Assembly (NCBI GenBank): GCA_934196725.1
Contig: CAKPWR010000058.1
Coordinates: forward strand, 1 to 16,738
Direction: 5' to 3'
Length of the DNA: 16,738 bases
Source of the DNA: an uncultured Prevotella sp.
GTDB lineage: Bacteria > Bacteroidota > Bacteroidia > Bacteroidales > Bacteroidaceae
Shown here: positions 1-5,670 of the stretch, one piece after another
Layout: each line of letters opens with the position of its first letter
How positions within the stretch are numbered: position 1 is the stretch's first letter
The notes under the pieces: generated by a model
Told to the model about the DNA's origin: nothing
The model's input: only the letters and a program-made list of their open reading frames with translations
Databases searched by the model: none
Position numbers and translations under genes: made by a program

Positions 1-173
1 TTCTCCATAATGCAGGGTGTAGGGTTTGGCTTCTTCCAGGGATTTGCCGTTGGCAGACTGGAAGATTTTGTCGGTGATGGTAATGGCGTTGTTGCCACTG
101 AGTCGGATGATTCCGATGGCGCCACCGGCTGGGGTTGCCAGGGCGCAGATACATTCTTCTTGATTCTTCATTT
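1..173 (-). CDS. mnmE: MnmE (TrmE) tRNA-modification GTPase, N-terminal fragment cut by window edge
   Basis: The reverse strand from the ATG at 173 encodes 57 residues beginning MKNQEECICALATPAGGAIG and continuing with IIRLSGNNAI. This is the typical start of MnmE, whose N-terminal domain binds the folate one-carbon donor. With MnmG, MnmE installs the 5-carboxymethylaminomethyl group on wobble uridine 34 of certain tRNAs in the cytoplasm. The linker helices, G domain and C-terminal cysteine lie beyond the left edge. The start fits the family N-terminus exactly, and no in-frame ATG lies closer upstream. Box A of a dispersed repeat begins only 17 bases upstream of the start, so the leader or promoter of mnmE runs through repeat DNA. 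The nucleoside phosphorylase upstream is on the same strand, 500 bp away. Identification is by motif recognition and is strong despite the short fragment. Confidence 0.9.
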
Positions 174-190
174 CTGATTTGTATTTTAAA

Positions 191-276
191 GCTTTTGCCC
201 TTACAGGGCGACTTTTTGCGTTCCAGATAACCCAGGGCGTTGCCCTGGGCTAGGAGCTTCTGCCCTTTCAGGGCGT
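191..276 (+). repeat. Composite palindromic repeat, copy 1
   Basis: Box A (191-210, GCTTTTGCCCTTACAGGGCG) is followed by a 20-bp spacer (211-230), then palindromic box B (231-249, arms CCCAGGGC and GCCCTGGG), then CTAGG, then box C (256-275, GCTTCTGCCCTTTCAGGGCG). Boxes A and C differ at two of 20 positions. This is the only copy in the window without an inverted partner. Its box C leads directly into a tandem array of box C-like units. Confidence 0.9.
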
Positions 277-376
277 GCTGCTGCAACAGATGACATTCCT
301 TTCAGGGCGTGCTGCTGCAACAGATGACATTCCTTTCAGGGCGTGCTGCTGCAATGAGTTTTTGCCTTTCAGGGCG
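264..376 (+). repeat. 34-bp tandem repeat of box C tail
   Basis: Units start at 264, 298, 332 and 365. The first two are identical over 34 bp, the third is degenerate after GCTGCTGCAA and is 33 bp long, and the fourth is partial. Each unit begins CCTTTCAGGGCG, the 3' half of box C, so the array looks like local slippage or duplication of the end of copy 1. No coding potential is seen. Confidence 0.9.
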
Positions 377-385
377 TTAGCGTCC

Positions 386-501
386 CGCCGGATTTGTAAT
401 CCGGCGTTTAAAAATGTCCTAACCTATTTAGGTTCTGCGGATTTGTAATCCGCAGCAAAGGAGTATGCTTTTCCTTTTTGTTGGGGGATTACAAATCCCC
501 C
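386..501. repeat. Three palindromes with GGATT/AATCC core
   Basis: At 386-406 the arms are CGCCGGATT and AATCCGGCG around TGT. At 435-455 the arms are CTGCGGATT and AATCCGCAG around TGT. At 483-501 the arms are GGGGGATT and AATCCCCC around ACA, so the core is in the opposite orientation. The core is constant while the outer bases change on both arms together, as expected for a hairpin-forming repeat family. Function is unknown; a REP-like dispersed element is the best description. Confidence 0.85.
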
Positions 502-530
502 GGTTTTAATAGGTCGAACCTTTTTTTTAC

Positions 531-600
531 GGCGGATTTCAAATCCGCCGGGACGCCTAGCGGGGTGTATGTTTCAAATCCGCCGGGACACCTAGCGGGG
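531..600. repeat. Fourth GGATT/AATCC palindrome with 29-bp direct duplication
   Basis: GGCGGATTT (531-539) and AAATCCGCC (541-549) form a near-perfect palindrome. The stretch 537-565 is repeated at 572-600 with one base change (GACGCC versus GACACC); both copies end in CCTAGCGGGG. The second copy lacks the left arm, so it is a partial duplication. No gene is seen in 174-673; the whole stretch is repeats. Confidence 0.85.
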
Positions 601-607
601 GGACGAG

Positions 608-659
608 AGCTTCTGCCCTTTACCTTTCCCTTCGGCCGGTGACCGTTGGTTCAGGGCGT
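608..659 (+). repeat. Box C fragment interrupted by about 30 bp
   Basis: AGCTTCTGCCCTTT (608-621) and CAGGGCGT (652-659) are the two halves of box C, separated by about 30 GC-rich bases that include the small palindrome CGGTGACCG (637-645). What follows (ATTGCTGCAATGA) matches the box C tail seen elsewhere. It reads as a box C with an insertion, or as a different loop on the same stem. It lies just beyond the stop of the nucleoside phosphorylase, so it could act as that gene's 3' hairpin region. Confidence 0.6.
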
Positions 660-673
660 ATTGCTGCAATGAA

Positions 674-1546
674 CTAGATTCTATCGAGCACAACCTTGAT
701 GAGGTTGTCGATGGTGCTCTTGTAGCCGGTGTTGGCACTGAGGGCACGGCGGTTGGCGATGACCATGCAGCAGGTCAATGCCTTATGGCCGAGGAGGAGG
801 GAAAGGCCGGCGAGGGCTGAACTCTCCATCTCGAAGTTATTGACGCGCAGGCCGTTATACTCGAATTCCTCAATCTTTGCGTTAAGCTCTGGGTCGGCAA
901 GAGGGGCGCGGAGTTCTCTGCCCTGCGGACCGTAGAAACCGCCGCAGGCGATGGTGATTCCACGAACCATATCGTCGCCGGCAATCTTCTCCAGCAACTC
1001 TGGGTCGTTATTCACGCAGTATGGATTGCCTATCTGGTCGTTCCACTTCACCTGACGCTTGAACTCTGCCTCGGTCTCGAGGTCGCAGATTTCATTGCGG
1101 CGGGCATAGAAGTTGATGAGTCCGTCGAAACCGATGCTCTTCTGCGAAGCCACGAAGGTTCCGGCAGGACAGTTGAGCTGCAGACCACCGCAGGTTCCGA
1201 TGCGCACGAGGGTGAGGGTGGTGTGCTCCGGTTTCTCGGTGCGGGTCTTGAAATCGATGTTCTTGAGCGCATCCAGCTCGTTGACTACGATGTCGATGTT
1301 GTCGCATCCGATTCCGGTGCTCTGCACGGTGATTCTCTTACCTTTATATGTTCCGGTGATGGCGTGGAATTCGCGGCTTGAAACCTCGCATTCCTTCTCC
1401 TCGAAATGGGATGCTACGAGAGCCACGCGACCTGGGTCGCCTACGAGGATTACCTTATCTGCCACCTGTTCCGGGCGTAAATGGAGGTGGAAGCAACTTC
1501 CATCTTCATTGATGATCAATTCTGATTCTGCAAAATATTTGCTCAT
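674..1546 (-). CDS. Nucleoside phosphorylase (uridine phosphorylase family)
   Basis: A 290-residue cytoplasmic enzyme of the PNP/UDP phosphorylase superfamily, which splits nucleosides with phosphate into base and (deoxy)ribose 1-phosphate for salvage or carbon use. Visible landmarks are the phosphate-binding GDPGR (36-40), STGIG (76-80), RIGTCGG (115-121), the base-site GFYGPQGR (203-210) and the ribose-binding EME (239-241). The FYGPQGR segment and the overall arrangement are closer to uridine phosphorylases than to trimeric purine enzymes, but exact substrate choice cannot be read from sequence alone. Length is normal or slightly long for the family. The ATG at 1546 is supported by an upstream promoter at 1599-1630, giving a leader of about 45 bases. 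The serpin gene is divergent upstream; mnmE follows on the same strand after 500 bp of repeats. Confidence 0.9.
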   Translation of the reverse strand: MSKYFAESELIINEDGSCFHLHLRPEQVADKVILVGDPGRVALVASHFEEKECEVSSREFHAITGTYKGKRITVQSTGIGCDNIDIVVNELDALKNIDFKTRTEKPEHTTLTLVRIGTCGGLQLNCPAGTFVASQKSIGFDGLINFYARRNEICDLETEAEFKRQVKWNDQIGNPYCVNNDPELLEKIAGDDMVRGITIACGGFYGPQGRELRAPLADPELNAKIEEFEYNGLRVNNFEMESSALAGLSLLLGHKALTCCMVIANRRALSANTGYKSTIDNLIKVVLDRI

Positions 1547-1598
1547 AATTCCAATTGTTTTGATTGTTAGTAACTAATTCTTTCCTTTATGTAAAATG

Positions 1599-1630
1599 CA
1601 AAGATAGCATTATTTCCTGGAATGTGCAAA
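1599..1630 (-). promoter_or_regulatory. Bacteroidota-type promoter of the nucleoside phosphorylase
   Basis: Reading the minus strand, TTTG (complement of 1627-1630) is followed after exactly 20 bases by TATCTTTG (complement of 1599-1606). This matches the Bacteroidota primary-sigma consensus TTTG, 19-21 bases, TAnnTTTG. It sits about 53 bases upstream of the start codon. Confidence 0.75.
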
Positions 1631-1756
1631 GGTTTTTACGGTTTTTTAAATAAATATTTGCAGGAAATATTAAGAAGAGTTAAAAGAAGGGATGGGGATG
1701 CAAGGATTTGCGGACGGCTGCATTTTACTAGCAGACGAAATTTAAAAGAAGAGATT

Positions 1757-3037
1757 ATGAAAAAGAATAACATGATGAAGTCTGCCGTGCTGATGATGCT
1801 GGCAGCTATGGCTATCAACTCTTGCTCTACAAGCAAAAACGTGAATAAGGAAATCAAGGACGAGAACCAGGTGGCTCGCCCTGACAATGATATGAATATG
1901 GACGAAGAATATCTGACTCTATCGGATGCTCAGCTCAACATTCTGCAGAAGAACAACAAGTTTGCCTTCAACCTCTTCCAGAAGGTTTCAGGAATGGACT
2001 CGAAGGTGGTTTCGCCTATGAGCGTTTCCTATCTCATGGGTATGTTGGCAAACGGTGCTGACGGTGAAACCCAGCAGGAAATCATGAAGGCGATTGGCTG
2101 CGACGGGGTGAGCGTGAAGGAACTGAACGAGCTTTATAAGTCGCTGATCATGAGTGCGGGCAAGCTGGACAAGCAGACCGCCGTGAATATCGCCAACTAC
2201 GTGGCTGTTAACAAGAAATATCAGTTGGATAAAGATTTTGTCAAGGCTGTTTCTGATAATTATCAGGCAGGAATCGAGAGCCTCGACTTCAATTCGCAGA
2301 AGTCGGCAGACCGCATCAACTCATGGTGCGAGAAGCAGACGAAGGGAATGATTCCGAAGTTTATCGACCGCATGGAGCCTAGTGCTGTTTCCTATCTGCT
2401 GAACGCCATTTACTTCAAGGGCACCTGGATGAAGGAGTTTGACAAGAAGAGCACGAAGCTGGAGAATTTCCGTGGTTATACGCGCGATATTCAGAAGGTG
2501 GAGATGATGCATCAGAACGATAAATTCGACTGTTATGAGAACGAAACCTTCAAGGCGGTGCAGCTGCTCTACGGCAACGGCACCTACTGCATGACCGTGA
2601 TGCTGCCTAACGAGGGCAAGAGCATCGACGACATGATGAAGGGAATGGATGCGGAAAAATTCATGACAATGATGGGTAATGTGGAGGAATGCAAGGTAGA
2701 CTTGAAGCTGCCTAAGTTTACCACAGAAATGGAATTGCCGCTCAACGAGATCATCAGTCAGTTGGGAGCGCCATCTATCTTCAACCCTTCGAAGGCAGAT
2801 TTCAGCCGTTTTGCCAAGGGTGATTTCTTCGTGAGCCAGATGTTGCAGAAGGCAAAGATTGAGGTGAGCGAAACGGGAACCGAGGCAGCTGCCGTTACCG
2901 GAGCCATCATGCTGACATCGCTGGCGCCAAGAGAAGAGCGCCCAGTGGTTTTCCATGCTGACCGTCCGTTCGTCTATACGATTACCGACCGACAGACCGG
3001 TGCCATCCTCTTCATGGGACAGTTTACCGGGAAATAA
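1757..3037 (+). CDS. Serpin-family protease inhibitor, predicted lipoprotein
   Basis: A 426-residue serpin. The frame is open upstream to an ATG at 1622, but the ATG at 1757 is chosen because it has an AAGAAGAG site before it and begins a lipoprotein signal: MKKNNMMKS, a hydrophobic stretch, and a lipobox ending at Cys23 (AINSC, 19-23). The serpin fold follows from about residue 57, including the strand-3A signature LNAIYFKG (215-222) and the C-terminal FHADRPF (399-405). The reactive-centre hinge ETGTEAAAVTG (372-382) has the small residues needed for loop insertion, so it is probably an inhibitor. Counting from the hinge by alpha-1-antitrypsin spacing puts P1-P1' at Ser388-Leu389, but the loop after P1 is about five residues longer than in ovalbumin and contains REER, so the cleaved bond is uncertain. 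Likely role: membrane-anchored defence against host or microbial proteases. It is followed by a strong terminator; no clear promoter was found. Confidence 0.92.
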   Translation: MKKNNMMKSAVLMMLAAMAINSCSTSKNVNKEIKDENQVARPDNDMNMDEEYLTLSDAQLNILQKNNKFAFNLFQKVSGMDSKVVSPMSVSYLMGMLANGADGETQQEIMKAIGCDGVSVKELNELYKSLIMSAGKLDKQTAVNIANYVAVNKKYQLDKDFVKAVSDNYQAGIESLDFNSQKSADRINSWCEKQTKGMIPKFIDRMEPSAVSYLLNAIYFKGTWMKEFDKKSTKLENFRGYTRDIQKVEMMHQNDKFDCYENETFKAVQLLYGNGTYCMTVMLPNEGKSIDDMMKGMDAEKFMTMMGNVEECKVDLKLPKFTTEMELPLNEIISQLGAPSIFNPSKADFSRFAKGDFFVSQMLQKAKIEVSETGTEAAAVTGAIMLTSLAPREERPVVFHADRPFVYTITDRQTGAILFMGQFTGK

Positions 3038-3073
3038 ACAAAGAATGTTATACGAGAATTAAATATAGTTGTA

Positions 3074-3120
3074 GGGGGAAAGGCTCATTCATAAAAACGC
3101 AGCCTTTTCCCCCTTTTTTT
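3074..3120 (+). terminator. Rho-independent terminator of the serpin gene
   Basis: GGGGGAAAGGCT (3074-3085) pairs with AGCCTTTTCCCCC (3101-3113) with a single bulged T, followed by seven T residues (3114-3120). It lies 37 bases after the serpin stop. Confidence 0.9.
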
Positions 3121-3135
3121 GTCTTTTCTTACTAT

Positions 3136-3170
3136 AAAACGGGTACATTTAATAAATGTACTGAAGTTTT
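3136..3170. other. AT-rich palindrome downstream of the serpin terminator
   Basis: GTACATTT (3143-3150) and AAATGTAC (3154-3161) are perfect arms around AAT, with outer AAAAC (3136-3140) and GTTTT (3166-3170) also complementary. It may be a second, weaker terminator or a protein-binding site. The role is not known. Confidence 0.45.
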
Positions 3171-3185
3171 GCATGAGGTTTAAGT

Positions 3186-3272
3186 ACGGGCTGAAGGCCC
3201 AAAAGCTCCTAGCCCAGGGCAGCGCCCTGGGTATAATAGCAATCAGCAAGGCGCCCTGTAAGGGCAAAAGCC
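3186..3272 (-). repeat. Composite palindromic repeat, copy 2 (variant box C)
   Basis: Reverse orientation. Box A is 3252-3271, the spacer is 20 bp (3232-3251), box B has arms CCCAGGGC and GCCCTGGG within 3213-3231, then CTAGG, then box C at 3188-3206. On the plus strand box C reads ACGGGCTGAAGGCCCAAAAG instead of the usual ACGCCCTGAAAGGGCAGAAG: two stem pairs are switched on both arms, so the stem is kept while its sequence differs. Copy 2 faces copy 3 across 24 bp. Confidence 0.9.
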
Positions 3273-3296
3273 TTGTATATTGCTAGGTATTTGAAG

Positions 3297-3383
3297 GCTT
3301 TTGCCCTTACAGGGCGACAGGTTTGCGTCCATAAACACCCAGGGCGCTGCCCTGGGCTAGGTGCTTCTGCCCTTTCAGGGCGT
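3297..3383 (+). repeat. Composite palindromic repeat, copy 3
   Basis: Box A is 3297-3316, the spacer is 21 bp (3317-3337), box B begins at 3338, and box C ends at 3383. It is inverted relative to copy 2, so the two copies can pair as one long hairpin with a 24-base loop. It is 70 bp upstream of the GH109 promoter. Confidence 0.9.
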
Positions 3384-3452
3384 GTGGGGCTTACTTGCGA
3401 AACTTGAGTAAATGCATTAGAACCGATTTTATAATAAAAATCTATAAAAAAG

Positions 3453-3483
3453 ATTGCGGTTTCGAAAAATATTTGTACTTTTG
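3453..3483 (+). promoter_or_regulatory. Bacteroidota-type promoter of the GH109 gene
   Basis: ATTG (3453-3456, three of four to TTTG), a 19-base spacer, then TACTTTTG (3476-3483, full match to TAnnTTTG). Transcription would start near 3490, leaving a leader of about 135 bases before the ATG at 3627. Confidence 0.65.
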
Positions 3484-3490
3484 TACTGTC

Positions 3491-3615
3491 TTTCGGATTT
3501 TCGTCTCGTCTTATAATGCGACACAAGGACGGACGGAACATCTGAAATGATGAAACTGGGGCTTTCTTAGATGCTCCGAAACCTAATAAATAAGATTTCT
3601 AACTAACTGTGTCGC
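3491..3615 (+). promoter_or_regulatory. Long leader with interleaved complementary segments
   Basis: TTTCGGA (3491-3497) is complementary to TCCGAAA (3575-3581), and GCGACACA (3518-3525) is complementary to TGTGTCGC (3608-3615), which ends 11 bases before the start codon. The order A, B, A', B' means the two helices would form a pseudoknot or be alternatives. It does not match a riboswitch class I recognise, and chance complementarity is possible. Confidence 0.3.
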
Positions 3616-3626
3616 AGAATATAGGG

Positions 3627-5270
3627 ATGAAAATTAAGAGTTTTTTGATTGCGTCTTTGGCTGCATTCTCTCTGACAGCTGGCGCACAGTCTTTGTCACC
3701 AAGTACTAAATGGCATTGGGACAAGGGTACAATCGTAGTTGACACACCTGAGCGTCCTGCCGGACAGGAGAACGTATTAGGCTTGAAGGCACCCAAGTTG
3801 CAGACGGTACGTGTGGGCTTTGTGGGTCTGGGAATGCGTGGTCCATGGGCGGTGATGCGTTTCTGCCACATTCCAGGTGTAGAAATCGTTGCCCTTTGTG
3901 ATTATGAGGAGGCTAGAGCTGAGAAATCTCAGGAGTATCTCCGCAAGCAGGGATTGAAGCCTGCCGACATCTACAGCGGAGCCAAGGGCTACGAGGAGTT
4001 GTGCAAGCGCAAGGACATCGACCTGGTTTACATCGCTGCCGACTGGAATCACCATTTCCCAGTGGCTAAGATGGCGATGGAGAACGGCAAGCATACTGCC
4101 ATCGAGGTGCCTAGTGCAATGAACCTGGAACAGTGCTGGAGCCTGATTGACCTCAGCGAGAAGACACGTCAGCATTGCTTCATTCTGGAGAACTGCTGCT
4201 ACGACTATTATGAGATGAACGCCCTGGCTATGGCGCAGGACGGTGTTTTCGGAAACATCATCCGTGCTGAGGGTGCTTACATCCACTGCCTGGAGGACTT
4301 CTGGAATGCTTACTGGAAAGACCCTAATGACAACGACAAGGATAATCTGCACTGGCGCATGAAGTACAACATGGAGAACCGTGGTGACGTTTATCCTACT
4401 CACGGCTTGGGTCCTGTGGCTCAGTGTCTGAACATCCACCGTGGCGACCGCTTCACTACATTGGTTGCAATGGATACGGAATCTTTCGTGGGTAAGGACT
4501 GGGTTTCAAAGAAGAGCGGCAAGGAATGCAAGGAGTTCCGTAATGGCGACCACACTACTACTTTGATGCGTACAGCCAAGGGTAAGGTAGTGGAGATTCA
4601 GCACAACGTGATGACTCCTCAGCCATACAACCGATTGTTCAAGTTGACCGGAACCAAGGGTTATGCTACCAAGTATCCTACCGAGGAGTTTGCTCTCTCA
4701 GGTGATGCTTTGAAGGGTACAGGTGCTCCTCAGATGGACAACCTCAATGCTCACGGTTTCATGAACAAGGAGCAGAAGGAAGCGTTGGTGAAGAAGTATT
4801 ACCATCCTATCCTGAAGAAGTATGGTGAGCTGGGCCGTCAGATGGGTCACGGCGGTATGGACTTCATCATGGATTCTCGATTGGTTTACTGTCTGCAGAA
4901 CGGTTTGCCATTGGATATGGACGTTTACGACCTTGCCGAGTGGTGCTCACTGGCAGAGTTGGGAGCCATCTCAATGGACAACAACTGTGCACCCGTAGCC
5001 TTCCCTGATTTCACCCGTGGTTTCTGGAACAAGGTGCAGGGTTACAAGCACCAGTATGCTTCTCCTGAGGACGAGGCTGCTACCGAGGCAGCTGCCGCAG
5101 CTTACACCAAGGCTCAGAAGGCAGCAACAGCCAAGTATAATCTGTGGAAGCTCTATGACGCCGTAGCTGCAGCCAAGAAGGCAAACAATGCGAAGGCAGT
5201 GAAGAGCGCAACAGCCAAGTACAAGAAGGCAGTAGTTGCAGCCAAGAAGGCAATGGTTGCCAAGAAGTAA
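3627..5270 (+). CDS. Secreted GH109-type glycosidase (Gfo/Idh/MocA fold)
   Basis: A 547-residue protein. The ATG at 3627 is preferred over the GTG at 3609 because it opens a Sec signal peptide (MKIKSFLIASLAAFSLTAGA, cleavage before QS). A Rossmann NAD-binding core starts at 62 with GFVGLGMRG (64-72); EVPS (160-163) replaces the usual EKP of this fold, followed by ENCCY (188-192), AYIH (217-220), THGLGP (258-263) and GHGGMDF (407-413). These features match GH109, whose characterised members use tightly bound NAD to cleave terminal alpha-N-acetylgalactosamine, as on blood group A and mucin glycans. Specificity here is inference; other GH109 proteins are uncharacterised. The last 70 or so residues (from about 479) are an unusual alanine/lysine-rich, probably helical tail. 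The gene has its own promoter and is flanked on both sides by inverted repeat pairs. The beta-galactosidase follows 400 bp later, suggesting shared glycan targets but separate transcription. Confidence 0.88.
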   Translation: MKIKSFLIASLAAFSLTAGAQSLSPSTKWHWDKGTIVVDTPERPAGQENVLGLKAPKLQTVRVGFVGLGMRGPWAVMRFCHIPGVEIVALCDYEEARAEKSQEYLRKQGLKPADIYSGAKGYEELCKRKDIDLVYIAADWNHHFPVAKMAMENGKHTAIEVPSAMNLEQCWSLIDLSEKTRQHCFILENCCYDYYEMNALAMAQDGVFGNIIRAEGAYIHCLEDFWNAYWKDPNDNDKDNLHWRMKYNMENRGDVYPTHGLGPVAQCLNIHRGDRFTTLVAMDTESFVGKDWVSKKSGKECKEFRNGDHTTTLMRTAKGKVVEIQHNVMTPQPYNRLFKLTGTKGYATKYPTEEFALSGDALKGTGAPQMDNLNAHGFMNKEQKEALVKKYYHPILKKYGELGRQMGHGGMDFIMDSRLVYCLQNGLPLDMDVYDLAEWCSLAELGAISMDNNCAPVAFPDFTRGFWNKVQGYKHQYASPEDEAATEAAAAAYTKAQKAATAKYNLWKLYDAVAAAKKANNAKAVKSATAKYKKAVVAAKKAMVAKK

Positions 5271-5291
5271 AGATTATTGAATAAAGCAATT

Positions 5292-5339
5292 TTTCCCCAC
5301 ACGCCCCAAGAACCTAATGGTCTTCGGTGCGTGGGGAAA
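5292..5339. terminator. Hairpin after the GH109 gene, probable terminator
   Basis: TTTCCCCAC plus GC (5292-5304, with a two-base bulge) pairs with GCGTGGGGAAA (5329-5339), and the interior contains a further AAGAACC/GGTCTT stem. There is no run of T after it, so termination efficiency is uncertain. It begins 21 bases after the stop codon. A related sequence (GAATAAA-GCAA, T-run, CC, ACACGCCC) occurs at 5279-5307 and again at 5349-5379. Confidence 0.5.
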
Positions 5340-5372
5340 TTTGGAAATGAATAAAAGCAAGTTTTTTCCTAC

Positions 5373-5460
5373 ACGCCCTGAAAGGGCAGAAGCTCCTAGC
5401 CCAGGGCAGCGCCCTGGGTTCATTATGGTCGCAAGCCTGTCGCCCTGTAAGGGCAAAAGC
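5373..5460 (-). repeat. Composite palindromic repeat, copy 4
   Basis: Reverse orientation. Box A is 5441-5460, the spacer is 22 bp (5419-5440), box B ends at 5418, and box C (standard form) begins at 5375. It faces copy 5 across 25 bp. Confidence 0.9.
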
Positions 5461-5485
5461 TTTCAACGACCAGACGATTTATAAA

Positions 5486-5572
5486 GCTTTTGCCCTTACA
5501 GGGCGTTTTTATTGAATGCCCGTATACCCAGGGCGTTGCCCTGGGCTAGGGGTTTCTGCCCTTTCAGGGCGT
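5486..5572 (+). repeat. Composite palindromic repeat, copy 5
   Basis: Box A is 5486-5505, the spacer is 21 bp (5506-5526), box B begins at 5527, and box C ends at 5572. A degraded extra tail unit (GAAGCTTCCAGGGCGTATTG, 5585-5604) follows. It is the inverted partner of copy 4 and lies about 100 bp upstream of the beta-galactosidase start. No promoter consensus could be recognised in 5573-5670. Confidence 0.9.
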
Positions 5573-5670
5573 ATTGCTAAACATGAAGCTTCCAGGGCGT
5601 ATTGCCATGATTTATACAGGCGATGGGGGAAACTTTCTAACTTGGAAAAACTTAATATAAAAATCAACAA

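Noticed and set aside
264..376. CRISPR array
   Set aside because: Units are directly contiguous with no unique spacers between them, there is no leader, and no cas genes are nearby.
1622..1756. Upstream start for the serpin at 1622
   Set aside because: It would place 45 basic residues before a clear lipoprotein signal peptide and would overlap the promoter of the divergent phosphorylase gene.
2321..2956. 211-codon open frame opposite the serpin
   Set aside because: Antisense shadow with a composition rich in His, Leu and Arg and no recognisable domain; the serpin frame is unambiguous.
3085..3541. Short open frames across the composite repeats (also 5274-5456), reading peptides such as GRCPGLGASALSGR
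   Set aside because: They are translations of palindromic repeat DNA. Frames of this kind recur wherever the repeat occurs and have no ribosome site or conserved start.
3541..3600. Hammerhead-like CTGAAATGATGAAAC words in the GH109 leader
   Set aside because: The core lacks the stem between the conserved CTGATGA and GAAA and no flanking helices can be drawn.
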